64,000 nt of DNA, taken from assembly GCA_022705325.1 (NCBI GenBank), contig JAKJER010000005.1:186001-250000 (forward strand), in the 5' to 3' direction. The notes under the pieces were generated by a model, which was given only the letters and a program-made list of their open reading frames with translations, was not told the origin of the DNA and did not search any database. The translations under genes were made by a program, and so were the position numbers. The stretch is from Planctomycetota bacterium (GTDB lineage Bacteria; Planctomycetota; Phycisphaerae; SM23-33). Below are positions 47,720-56,888 of this stretch, in pieces; positions within the stretch are counted from its first letter, which is position 1; each line of letters begins with the position of its first letter.

Positions 47720-50110
47720 TCATTCCAGGGCGGGCCAGACCACCTGTCCGCGGGCCTGGGCCAGGGGTTCCTCATACGCGCCGAGGAAGTCGCTGTTGCA
47801 GTCCAGCCAGAGCGTCAGGCGGTGGAGGTCGGCGGGGGGGAGCTTGAGGTCGTGATGGCCCTTGTCGAGCATGGTCAGCAGTCTGGAGGCCCGTGCGCCG
47901 AACCGCCCGGGCACGGTCCGCGGGTCGTTCCACAGCAGGTGGTCCACAAAGAACGAGTGCGCGCGGAGGTTGATGTACGAGGTCGCCCAGTGATCGGGGT
48001 TCTTCTCGACGTTGCCCGCCCGCAGGTCGGGGGCCTTGGGGTTCTTCTGGTGGCAGGCGACGCAATGCTTGTCCAGGACAGGCTGGACGAGACGGACGTA
48101 GTTGAACGGGCGCGAGCCGTCCACGTCGCCCTGGATGTCCGACGGCGGGCGCCGGAAGGCCAGCGGCACCCGGCCCGGCCTGGGCGGAGACTTGAGGCGC
48201 GGATCGTGGCAGCCCTGGCACAGCAGCGTCTGGCCCGGGTGCACGTAGGTGTCCGATCGCATGGACTGGACGGCCAGCCCGCGGGCGTCCAGGGCCTGGA
48301 AGTAGACGGGCTTGCCTACCGGAACGCGGAAATAGGCGCTGCCGTCCTTCTCCACAGGCACGGTCCCCAGGACCGCGCGGGCGCCCTTCTGGAAGCCGTG
48401 GCCGATCCGCGGCTTGGACTCGCGCCACGTCGTCTTGGGCAGCACCTGCACGATCCGCAGGGCGGTGATGGTCGTGTCCGCGGGCCAGGGCAGCAGTCCG
48501 TCGTAGACGTTCACCACGCCCACCGGGGCGTCGGCGGGCGCGTCGGGCGACGCGGTCCGGGTCGGGCCGGGCAGGCCCACCGTCGCGGTATGGGCGACGA
48601 CCGGCTGGCGGCTTCGCGGGCGGAGGGGGACGGGGTTCAGGCAGGAGATCGACTCGTCGCGGTAAATCAACTCGCGGTTGCCGAACGCGTCGACGAGATA
48701 GATTCCGTAGTTGTTGGTCGTGCCGCGGGCGGCGGCGCCGCGGGGGTCATGGACGCACAGGAAGAAGTGCTCATCCAGCGGCCAGGCCGTGGCGTAGCCC
48801 TCGCGCCCGCCCTTTTCAGACTCAGGGAAGCCCACCTCCGGCGTGAGGCGGCGAAAGGGCGACATCTGGTCGTCGTCGGCGGCCCAGGGGTCCACGACGA
48901 CCAGCGGCCCGTACGCCTGCCCGTGATGGGCGGCGGCGGTGCTGATCAGCAGGTGCGAGCCGGGGATCGCCCGCACGCTGAGGAGCATGAGGGGGCGGTG
49001 CTCCCAGCGGCGGCCGAAGTTCCCGGTGACGGCCCGGGCGTCGCGACCGTCGGGCGAAGTGACCCACGGGTGGTGGGCCTGGAACGCCCCGCGGTCGACA
49101 TAGTCCCAGCGGGTGTAGAGGATCGAGCCGTCATGGCCCACGCTCGGGTGCCACTCGTTGCTCTCGTGCGGGCTGATGCAGACGATGTCGCTCCCGTCGG
49201 CGTTCATCGTGTGCAGCGTGTAGTTCGGCTTGGGCGTGGGGTGGCAGCGCCCGAACCCGCCGCGCCGCTCGGAGATGAACACCACCCGCCCGTTGGGCAG
49301 TTCGCACGGGTCGAAGTCGTTGCACGGGCCATCGGTCAATTGCGTCAGGTCCGAGCCGTCCACGTTGACGCGAAACAGGTGGTACGTGGTGGACGGCTTC
49401 CACTCGTTCCTGGCCGGATCGGCCTCGCTGTAGGCGAAGTAGATCGTCCGCCCGTCATAGGACAGGCTGGAAGAAAGGAACGCGCCGCCGGCGAGCTTGC
49501 GCCCGGCGAATCGCCCGTTGCGGCAGGTGGAGTCCGCCAGCACGTCGCGGACGCGGGGCTGTCGGCCGAGCGGGTCGTCCAGCACGTACAGGCCGCCGCC
49601 GCGGACGGCGTGAAAGCCGTAGTACTGCTGGCACATGTGATTGCCGGCCGGCTCGTTGCCGGGCAGGAAGTGACGCTTGATAAACGCGATCCGGTCGAAG
49701 TTCAGCAGGGGGTTGCCCATCGCGACCGCCCGCCGCAGCGCGACCGCCTGTACGAACAGCCCGCGGCGCTCGTCGCGTCTGTCCGCGGCGATGACCTTGG
49801 CTCGCCCTGTCAGCCCGTCCAGGCGCTGTCGCAGCGGAGCGAGCTTTCCGGCGGCGGGTCCAGCCGAGAGGTGGTCCAGCAAGGCCCGCGTTCGCCTCAG
49901 CACGACGTCGAGCGCGTCGCCGTCGTCGCCCAGGAACGAGGCCTGGGGGTGATAGACCTGCTCCGCGAGCACCTTGGCCCGGGCGGGGTCGGCCCGCCAG
50001 CGGGCCAGTTGGGCCTGCAGGTCGTCGAACTCGTCATAGGGCGCCTCGTCGGCGGCGTGCAGCGTGCCGCCGATCGCCACCGCAAGGGCAAGGATCAGAC
50101 GGGATGTCAT
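47720..50110 (-). CDS. HzsA-related secreted protein with two CxxCH motifs
   Basis: A 796-residue protein with signal peptide MTSRLILALAVAIGGTLHA. The middle resembles the beta-propeller domain of the hydrazine synthase alpha subunit, as annotated for HzsA-related proteins: WEYXX-like segments, YHLFRVNVDGSDLTQLTDG, FDPCELPNGRVVFISERRGG, NNYGIYLVDAFGNRELIYRD. Two heme-binding motifs are Cys631-x2-Cys634-His635 (CQGCH) and Cys683-x2-Cys686-His687 (CVACH). The family is widespread in heterotrophic planctomycetes and does not indicate hydrazine synthesis. Its stop overlaps the start region of the TrmO-like gene, so the two are probably co-transcribed. Confidence 0.82.
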   Translation of the reverse strand: MTSRLILALAVAIGGTLHAADEAPYDEFDDLQAQLARWRADPARAKVLAEQVYHPQASFLGDDGDALDVVLRRTRALLDHLSAGPAAGKLAPLRQRLDGLTGRAKVIAADRRDERRGLFVQAVALRRAVAMGNPLLNFDRIAFIKRHFLPGNEPAGNHMCQQYYGFHAVRGGGLYVLDDPLGRQPRVRDVLADSTCRNGRFAGRKLAGGAFLSSSLSYDGRTIYFAYSEADPARNEWKPSTTYHLFRVNVDGSDLTQLTDGPCNDFDPCELPNGRVVFISERRGGFGRCHPTPKPNYTLHTMNADGSDIVCISPHESNEWHPSVGHDGSILYTRWDYVDRGAFQAHHPWVTSPDGRDARAVTGNFGRRWEHRPLMLLSVRAIPGSHLLISTAAAHHGQAYGPLVVVDPWAADDDQMSPFRRLTPEVGFPESEKGGREGYATAWPLDEHFFLCVHDPRGAAARGTTNNYGIYLVDAFGNRELIYRDESISCLNPVPLRPRSRQPVVAHTATVGLPGPTRTASPDAPADAPVGVVNVYDGLLPWPADTTITALRIVQVLPKTTWRESKPRIGHGFQKGARAVLGTVPVEKDGSAYFRVPVGKPVYFQALDARGLAVQSMRSDTYVHPGQTLLCQGCHDPRLKSPPRPGRVPLAFRRPPSDIQGDVDGSRPFNYVRLVQPVLDKHCVACHQKNPKAPDLRAGNVEKNPDHWATSYINLRAHSFFVDHLLWNDPRTVPGRFGARASRLLTMLDKGHHDLKLPPADLHRLTLWLDCNSDFLGAYEEPLAQARGQVVWPALE

Positions 50111-50117
50111 CGCGTTC

Positions 50118-52022
50118 TCACTTGGCGGACTCGGGCACGATCGTGACGGTGATTGTAGCCTCCGCCGCCGGTTTGGCCAACGTGATCGCGATGCGCGTGG
50201 GACGAACGGAGGCTTTCTCGACGATCTCGTCTGTGGCGACAGTGAAGGCTTTTCCGCCGGCGTCGATCTCGACCATGAGGGCCTTCCCCTCGTCCTCGAT
50301 CCGCAGGCGGTTAGGAGCGAGCTGCTTGAGCGTGCCGCGGGTGATCAGGGCCGTCTCGAACGCCTGGGGCGAGGAGAACTTCACCTCGTCCTTGACCGTC
50401 AGGCGGCCCGACCCGCCGCGGGCATAGCCGAACGTCCGCGTCAGAGACTGGAGTTCCTTGACGTCGTAGGCCGAGGCGATGTCGAAGACGAGCGTGTCGG
50501 CGGCGTCGGTGAAATCGTGTCGCACGAGGTTGGCCCGCGACTTGGAGCCGGGCGTCTGGAGCTTTCCGGCGACCACCGGAACGGGGTGTCCGTAGGAGTT
50601 GAGCAGCTTGCTCTCGTAACGGCGCGAGCTGAAGGTGCGAGCGGTGTACTCCTCGGCCCCCGGGTCCAGCAGGACGGCGCGGTCGTCGATGGCGACGACG
50701 TAGGATCCGACGTCGTTGTGGTTGTGGTGCTCGGCATTGTGCCCGCCCTTGAGAGCGACGGCCATGCGACAGGTCGAGCCCTTGGCGGGCCGGCCGATCA
50801 ACACGCCGATGTCGCCGAACCACGTTCGCAGGCCCAGCTCCGCGGGCGGGGCGGAGGCGGCCTTGCGGTCCGACAGCGGGATCCGCATGGCCGGGTCGAT
50901 CAGGCTGTGGTCGTAGACGCACAGGTCGGTCTCATTCTCGACCAGGCCCAGGCCCAGGCGGAGGCTGACGTGGCGGAGGATTTCCGCGTCCGGCAGGGAG
51001 CGGACGGAGCAGTCGGCGAAGGCGGGGCACAGGCCGGGGACGATCTGGATGCCGTGCCCGAACAGGGCGGGGGCCCGCACCTGCGGGCGTGCCAGCAGGT
51101 CCAGCTTGCCCCCCGTGGCCCGGCGGACGGTCTGGCTCAGCAGCACGTAATGCCCGAACCCGTAATTCCAGTAGCCCACCCCCTCGCTGCAATAGCCGTC
51201 CGGGGTGAAGCCGGACAGGAACCGCAGCGTGTAGTGCTCGGCCGCGGCCACGAATCGGGCCCGGTCGTTTCGGTCGGCCGACAGGGTCAGGGCGGCGCCG
51301 ATGACGTTGGCCAGGCAGACGGCGTTCCAGTTGTGGTCGGCGTTCAACCAGTAGGCGGCCCGGGCCTTGCCGTCCAGCGTCTGGCGGAAGGGCTCGAACA
51401 CGAACCGCTCCACCGCGGAGCGCAGCGTGCGTCGCGTCGCGTCCTGGAGCTTGGGGCCCAGCAGGTAGTCCGCCTCGGCCAGCTTCCACGCCATGGCCGA
51501 CGACCACAGGTCGATGCTGATCGACTTGCCTTTGAAGTTGTCCAGCCGTCCGTCGTGGGCCGGCAGCACCCAGGTTGGCTCGGCGCAGAGCGAGTCGATC
51601 AACTCGTGGATGTCCTTGAGGAATCGCCCCTTGTTCTCCATGCACTCGGCCAGCACGAGGCGATCCAGCCGCCCGCGGCGGTCGCCCTCGGCGCGCTGAT
51701 AGCGCGTTCGGTTGCCGTCGCGGGTGTAGTCGAGATATCGTTCCGCCGGAAAGGCGGGCAGGGGCTCCTTGAGCCACCGCGAGGCCAGCGGGACGATGCC
51801 GTCCAATCGCTTGTCGCGGGCCAGGGCGTCCCAATGGGCGCGGTCGGTAATGGGGCGGCCCAGCCCGGAGGGGGCCGGGGCAAGCATGTCGGCGATCTCG
51901 GCTGCGCGGGCTGGATCGATCGCGGGCTTTGGGGCCGGCTTGGACGGTTTGGGCGCCGCCAGGCCGGACTGTATGGCCATCCCCAACACGCACACCGTCG
52001 CAACAACAAACATGTTCTTCAT
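50118..52022 (-). CDS. Secreted heparinase II/III-like protein (probable polysaccharide lyase)
   Basis: A 634-residue protein with signal peptide MKNMFVVATVCVLGMAIQSGLAA. The N-terminal 330 residues are an alpha/alpha-toroid (WSSAMAWKLAEADYLLGPKL, DHNWNAVCLANVIGAAL, GYCSEGVGYWNYGFGHYVLL). The C-terminal beta-sandwich begins near HNAEHHNHNDVGSYVVAI, the HxHxDxGS signature of heparinase II/III-like enzymes. These cut or remove uronic acid from polysaccharides. It is seven bases before the HzsA-related gene on the same strand. The ATG at 52022 was chosen over an upstream start because GGAAGGAAATC is upstream and the signal peptide begins there. Confidence 0.85.
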   Translation of the reverse strand: MKNMFVVATVCVLGMAIQSGLAAPKPSKPAPKPAIDPARAAEIADMLAPAPSGLGRPITDRAHWDALARDKRLDGIVPLASRWLKEPLPAFPAERYLDYTRDGNRTRYQRAEGDRRGRLDRLVLAECMENKGRFLKDIHELIDSLCAEPTWVLPAHDGRLDNFKGKSISIDLWSSAMAWKLAEADYLLGPKLQDATRRTLRSAVERFVFEPFRQTLDGKARAAYWLNADHNWNAVCLANVIGAALTLSADRNDRARFVAAAEHYTLRFLSGFTPDGYCSEGVGYWNYGFGHYVLLSQTVRRATGGKLDLLARPQVRAPALFGHGIQIVPGLCPAFADCSVRSLPDAEILRHVSLRLGLGLVENETDLCVYDHSLIDPAMRIPLSDRKAASAPPAELGLRTWFGDIGVLIGRPAKGSTCRMAVALKGGHNAEHHNHNDVGSYVVAIDDRAVLLDPGAEEYTARTFSSRRYESKLLNSYGHPVPVVAGKLQTPGSKSRANLVRHDFTDAADTLVFDIASAYDVKELQSLTRTFGYARGGSGRLTVKDEVKFSSPQAFETALITRGTLKQLAPNRLRIEDEGKALMVEIDAGGKAFTVATDEIVEKASVRPTRIAITLAKPAAEATITVTIVPESAK

Positions 52023-52223
52023 GATTTCCTTCCGCTGCCTGGTATCTGGATGTCGCCGGGAGTCTCCGTGCATGCGCTGCGACGCCACCGACCGGCAGGC
52101 GGTCTGGCCGCATGAGCTACCCACACAGGCTCTGGCGTCCGGCGGCAGCGCGGTTTACGATGCCTAACGCGTACGGACGTACGATGTTGAAAGCAACCTG
52201 CGCCGTGGGCGTTGGACACGTAT

Positions 52224-55200
52224 ATGGAAAGGACAAGTCCCTCAGTGCGCGTCACGTGGTTGATCGGTGCGCTGCTGCTGGCCGGCCCCCGGCTCAACGC
52301 GGCGCCGCCTGCCGCCCTGGAGGCGGTGGTGCAGGCCGAGGACTTCGTCCGCCAGGAGGGCGGGCAAGGCGTGGCCAAGGTCGCCACGGCATTCGGGGGC
52401 AAGGTGCAGGGGTACGAATTCGGCCGCCGAGGCGGTCACTGGGCGGAGTATCGCCTGGAGTTGCCCCGCCCGCTCGACAAGGCCTGCCTGCTGGTTCGCT
52501 ACGGCCGCCAGTACAAACCACCGGCCCGCTGGGATGTGATCCTTGACGGGCGGAAGCTGCCCGCGCCGCTGAGTTTCCCGACCACCGGGAGCTGGTTCGA
52601 GTATCGCTGGGTCCGCCTGGCGGCGGGGGCCCTGGCGAAGGGGCCGCACACGCTGCGGATCGTTTCGACCCACCAGGACGCCAACGTGGTGTTCGATGTG
52701 CTGGCGCTGGCGGATGAAGCGGTCGACCCGGAGCGGGCGATGCCGTTCGGCCCGCCGGCGGGCGACCGGGCCCGCGCGAAGCTGGCGTCGCTGAAGCGGG
52801 CCATCGAGCATCTGGGGCGGGAGTTCCCCCGGCAGTTCGACCTCGACGGCGCGGTGCGACGCGAACTGGGCGAGTTGGAGGCCCTGATGCCAGCCGACGC
52901 CGACGCCGCGTCGGACGACCTGGCTGGGCGTCTGGCCTCCCTGTCGCGCCGGGCCCTGCTGGAGCGCAACCCCCTGATGCGGTTCGAGCGGCTCCTGTTC
53001 ACGCGGCGTCACCCGGTGGGCGGGCAGCACTACGCCTACACCGAGGCGTTGAGCTGGAACCAGGACCGCCCGCGGTTCTTCCGTCCGGGCAGTTCGCTGT
53101 GCGTGCTGGGTCCGCCGCGCCCGGGCGGCAAGCTGGAGGTGCTGCTCGATTCGCCCACGGGCGTGATACGCGACCCGGACGTGCACTATGACGGCGGACG
53201 GATCCTGTTCGCCCACAAGAAGTCGCTCGACGGCGACGACTACCACCTCTACGAGATGGACCCAGCCACGCGGCGGGTCAAGGCGCTGACGTCCGACCCG
53301 GGCATCGCCGACTACGAGGGCTGCTACCTGAGCGACGGCAACGTCGCGTTCAACTCCACCCGCTGCGTGCAGACGGTGGATTGCTTCCCGGTGCCCGCGT
53401 CGAACCTCTACCTGATGGACGGCGAGGGCAAGCACATCCGCCGCCTGACCATCAACCCCGTGCACGACAACTTCCCGACGGTGCTCAACGACGGGCGACT
53501 TCTGTTCACCCGGTGGGAGTACAACGACCGATGGGTCCTCCACGTGCAGGGCCTGGCCATGATGAACCCCGACGGCACGGGCTATGCCGCGTGCTACGGG
53601 AACAATTCGTACTGGCCGATCTCGATGCTGCACGCGCGGGCCGTGCCGGGCAGCAACCGCATCGTCGCCACGCTCTCGGGCCACCACGACGTGGACCAGT
53701 GCGGCGAGATCGGGCTGTTCGACACGGCCCTGGGCAGCGAGGAGGCAGGCGGCTGCGTGCACCTCTGGCCGCCGCGGGCCATCCAGCCCACGCAGGACGA
53801 GTTCTACTGGCGCAAGCTTGACGCGGTCTACCAGTACCCCTGGCCGCTGTCGGAAGAGTTCTTCCTGGTCTCGTGCCGGCCGAAGGGGCGGGCGCACTTC
53901 GGCATCTACCTGATCGACGTGTTCGGCAACCGCGAGCTGATCTACGAGGACGCGTCGCTGTCGTGCAGTTCGCCCATGCCGCTGGCGCCGCGGCGGCGTC
54001 CGCCGGTAATCCCGTCGCGGGTGCGCCACGAGCAGACTCAGGCCACGGTGTACCTGGCCGACGTGTACGCCGGGCGGGCTCTGGCGGACGTGCCGCGAGG
54101 GGCGGTCAAGAGCCTGCGCGTGATCGAGATCCTCAACCGCCCGACCGGCACGAAGCACTGGGCGGGCATGGACGGCACGCCGAGCATGGGGCTGTGCAGC
54201 TCGTGGGACGTCAAGCGGGTCGTGGGCACGGTCCCGGTGGAGGCGGACGGGTCGGCCTACTTCACCGTGCCGGCGATGGCGGCGGTTTACTTCCAGCCGC
54301 TGGACGACAAGGGGCGGGCCCTGCAATGGATGCGGAGTTGGACCACGCTCATGCCGGGCGAGACCACCGGCTGCGTCGGCTGCCACGAGTCCAGCCGCGA
54401 CGCCCCGCCGGTCCGCCCGCCCGCGGCCACTGCCCGCCCGCCGCTGGCATTGACGCCTCTTGCGGCGCTGGCGGACGCGCCGGCCCGTCCGGTCGACGAC
54501 GCCGAGCGGGGCTTCTCCTTCCCGCACGACGTCCAGCCCGTGCTCGACCGCCACTGCATCCGCTGCCATCACCAGGACCACCCGCGCGGCATCGACCTGC
54601 GGGGCGACAAGACCGACGGCTTCAGCCTGGCCTACGAGCAGTTGCGGCTGAGGCTCACGATCGCGGGCACCCGGTCACAGCCGCCCATGGTCGCGGCCCG
54701 GACCTATGGCGCGATCGCCAGCCGGCTGATCGAGATGCTGGAGAAGGGCCACCACGAGGTGAAGCTGCCGGTCGCCGACTGGGACCGCCTGGTGACGTGG
54801 GTGGATCTGAACGCCCCGTATTACGGGACGTACCTGCTGACGCGGTATCACGCCAACTTCGGGCGCTGTGCGGTGGGGGACTACAAGCCGCTGTGGTCGG
54901 CTTTGAACGACGCGTGCGCGAGCTGCCACCGCCTCCAGGGCGACCTGCCCTGCGTGCCGGAAGAGGTCTTCCGCGACAAGATCGACCGCAGGAAGTACGG
55001 CTTCGCCTGGGCGGGCAAGGACCGCTACAACACCCGCAACGCGGTGCTGGTGAACCTGACCCACCCCGAGCAAAGCCGCCTGCTGCGAGCCCCCTTGGCC
55101 AAGTCGGCCGGCGGGTTGGAGCTATGCTCCAAGACGGTCTTCGCCGACACCGGCGACGGACGCTACCAGGCCGCGCTGGCCGTGCTGCGAACGTGGGCGG

Positions 55201-55343
55201 CGGACCTGGCGCGGAATCCTCGCGAGGACATGGCCGGCGCCCAGGGCTGCCCCGAGTACGTCGTCTGGCGGACGCGGCGCGACCAGGCCGACGCGATCGA
55301 GCGGCAAAGTCGCGAGGCGCTGGGGCGGCGGCTGGAAGACTAG
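52224..55343 (+). CDS. HzsA-related secreted protein with N-terminal carbohydrate-binding-like domain and three CxxCH motifs
   Basis: A protein of 1039 residues from this ATG. After a signal peptide (VRVTWLIGALLLAG) residues about 35-165 look like a CBM6/35 domain (QAEDFVRQEGGQGVAKV, WAEYRLELPRP, GPHTLRIVSTHQDAN). The middle is the HzsA-like propeller shared with the protein at 47720-50110 (HLYEMDPATRRVKALTSD, FGIYLIDVFGNRELIYED). Three heme motifs are seen: CVGCH, CIRCH and CASCH. An alternative start is GTG at 52245, with AAAGGAC upstream, which would remove seven residues. It diverges from the heparinase-like gene; the 201-base spacer shows no clear promoter. Confidence 0.82.
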   Translation: MERTSPSVRVTWLIGALLLAGPRLNAAPPAALEAVVQAEDFVRQEGGQGVAKVATAFGGKVQGYEFGRRGGHWAEYRLELPRPLDKACLLVRYGRQYKPPARWDVILDGRKLPAPLSFPTTGSWFEYRWVRLAAGALAKGPHTLRIVSTHQDANVVFDVLALADEAVDPERAMPFGPPAGDRARAKLASLKRAIEHLGREFPRQFDLDGAVRRELGELEALMPADADAASDDLAGRLASLSRRALLERNPLMRFERLLFTRRHPVGGQHYAYTEALSWNQDRPRFFRPGSSLCVLGPPRPGGKLEVLLDSPTGVIRDPDVHYDGGRILFAHKKSLDGDDYHLYEMDPATRRVKALTSDPGIADYEGCYLSDGNVAFNSTRCVQTVDCFPVPASNLYLMDGEGKHIRRLTINPVHDNFPTVLNDGRLLFTRWEYNDRWVLHVQGLAMMNPDGTGYAACYGNNSYWPISMLHARAVPGSNRIVATLSGHHDVDQCGEIGLFDTALGSEEAGGCVHLWPPRAIQPTQDEFYWRKLDAVYQYPWPLSEEFFLVSCRPKGRAHFGIYLIDVFGNRELIYEDASLSCSSPMPLAPRRRPPVIPSRVRHEQTQATVYLADVYAGRALADVPRGAVKSLRVIEILNRPTGTKHWAGMDGTPSMGLCSSWDVKRVVGTVPVEADGSAYFTVPAMAAVYFQPLDDKGRALQWMRSWTTLMPGETTGCVGCHESSRDAPPVRPPAATARPPLALTPLAALADAPARPVDDAERGFSFPHDVQPVLDRHCIRCHHQDHPRGIDLRGDKTDGFSLAYEQLRLRLTIAGTRSQPPMVAARTYGAIASRLIEMLEKGHHEVKLPVADWDRLVTWVDLNAPYYGTYLLTRYHANFGRCAVGDYKPLWSALNDACASCHRLQGDLPCVPEEVFRDKIDRRKYGFAWAGKDRYNTRNAVLVNLTHPEQSRLLRAPLAKSAGGLELCSKTVFADTGDGRYQAALAVLRTWAADLARNPREDMAGAQGCPEYVVWRTRRDQADAIERQSREALGRRLED

Positions 55344-55353
55344 CCCCGCGCGG

Positions 55354-56835
55354 CTATCCAGCCGAGACGGGGGCGCCTTCCTCGATCGCCTTGAGCCCCA
55401 TCAGACGGGCCAGGTCGCGGATGTTGTTGGCGTGGTCGCCGTAGTACACCACGCGGTGCAGGAGGGTCATCATGTCGGCGCCGAGGACGCCGCCTCCCCA
55501 GTTGTCGAAGACGGCGCGGGCGTCGGCGACTTCGGCCACGCATTGCGTGCGGCAGCCCCGGTCGTCGAAGTCGGGGATCTCGATCATCTTGCCCCGAGTC
55601 CACAGGATCGTGTCGTTGTTGGCCAGCTTGGCCCAGGTGAGCGGCCGGCCCAGGTCACGATCCATGAAGACCTCCACCGACGCGCCGCGGTTGTCGTCGC
55701 GGTGGCTGCGGAGGCTGAAGGGCAGGCGCGGCGAGGCGGGGCCGGCCATGCGGGTCGGCGCGACGCAGTGGGCGTGGATGACGGCGTTCCGGCTCGTGTC
55801 GATCAGCGGGTCGGAGATGAAGCCCGGCAGGCCGAAGGCGAACTGGAACATCAGCATGGTGAGCGTGGAGTCCATGTCGGCCTCGCACGCGCCGACGATG
55901 CCGTCATCGAGCAGGCGGCTGAACCCCAGGCACGGGTAGCCCAGCGCCTGGATGGGGATGCCGCCGAGGCACTTGACGGTAATGGCGCGGGCGCCGTTCT
56001 CGAGCAGGACCTTCTTCATGGCCAGGTACGTCCTGCACGACTTGACGATCTCCTCCTGGCTGGGCTCGACGACGGCCTTGGCCTGGGACGTCCAGTAGTC
56101 CTTGGCCTCGCGCTCGGCGGCGGCGGGATCGATCGACTCGTGGACCTTGATGAAATCGGCGGGCGTGATCTGGATGACCTCCGCCCCGATCATCTCGCGG
56201 ACCTTGGCGAAATCGCGCGAGGCAGCGGTGCCGGCGGCGCATCCGGGGTTGCCCAGCAGGATGAGCCTGGCCTGCTTCATGCGGGAGGGGACGCGGAGCA
56301 GGGCGACCAGGCGGTCGATCTCGCCCAGGTCGCGGGACGGGGCCAGGATCAGGCGCAGGCCTTCGCGCTGCATCTGCGGGACGTACATCCAGTCGTGTCC
56401 GCTGAAGGGCTGGGAGTAGACGGCCACGGGCCGGCCGGTCGAGGCGAAGACGCGGAAGGGCCCGGCGTTGCCGAACGACAGGTGGACGACCAGGATGGCG
56501 TCGGCCTTGGCGGCGTCGATCTTCTCGATCAGGGCCTGGGCCGCCTTGGCGCTGTTGGGGATGAGGTCGGCGCCCACGAACTCGACGTCGCCGAGGCGGT
56601 CGCGAACCTTCTCCAGGTGGGGGGCGAACTTCTGGGCGATCTCCTTGGGGGCGTCGAACTCGGGCTTGGGCCAGGCCCCGCCCGTGCCGAGGTAGACGAC
56701 GTACACCTTGACCGCCGGCAGGGCGGGCCAGCCCGCCTGCTCGGCCGCCTCGGTGGGGCGGGCCAGGATCCCCCCGGCCAGCAGGGCCCCGCCCGCCGCC
56801 TCCAGGAACGTCCGTCGATTCATCTTGGTCGGCAT
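55354..56835 (-). CDS. Tat-exported L-fucose/L-arabinose isomerase-like protein
   Basis: A 493-residue protein starting MPTKMNRRTFLEAAGGALLAGGILA, a Tat signal. The body resembles the FucI/AraA fold: TGRPVAVYSQPFSGHDWMY, VKCLGGIPIQALGYPCLGFS with a possible metal-binding ligand, IVGACEADMDSTLTMLMFQF and the C-terminal HRVVYYGDH. Ketol isomerases of this kind are normally cytoplasmic, and export is unusual. It has AAAGGAGA before the ATG. It faces the HzsA-related gene tail to tail with a 10-base gap. An exported sugar-processing or binding role is inferred; the active site was not verified residue by residue. Confidence 0.65.
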   Translation of the reverse strand: MPTKMNRRTFLEAAGGALLAGGILARPTEAAEQAGWPALPAVKVYVVYLGTGGAWPKPEFDAPKEIAQKFAPHLEKVRDRLGDVEFVGADLIPNSAKAAQALIEKIDAAKADAILVVHLSFGNAGPFRVFASTGRPVAVYSQPFSGHDWMYVPQMQREGLRLILAPSRDLGEIDRLVALLRVPSRMKQARLILLGNPGCAAGTAASRDFAKVREMIGAEVIQITPADFIKVHESIDPAAAEREAKDYWTSQAKAVVEPSQEEIVKSCRTYLAMKKVLLENGARAITVKCLGGIPIQALGYPCLGFSRLLDDGIVGACEADMDSTLTMLMFQFAFGLPGFISDPLIDTSRNAVIHAHCVAPTRMAGPASPRLPFSLRSHRDDNRGASVEVFMDRDLGRPLTWAKLANNDTILWTRGKMIEIPDFDDRGCRTQCVAEVADARAVFDNWGGGVLGADMMTLLHRVVYYGDHANNIRDLARLMGLKAIEEGAPVSAG

Positions 56836-56888
56836 GTTATTCTCCTTTCGCGCCCGGGCGAGGGGCCCGGTGCGTCACGTGCCGCGTG

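Noticed and set aside
47720..55343. Possible evidence of hydrazine synthesis (anammox)
   Set aside because: Only relatives of the alpha-subunit middle domain are present, with too few heme sites and no beta/gamma subunits or hydrazine dehydrogenase; the family is common in non-anammox planctomycetes.
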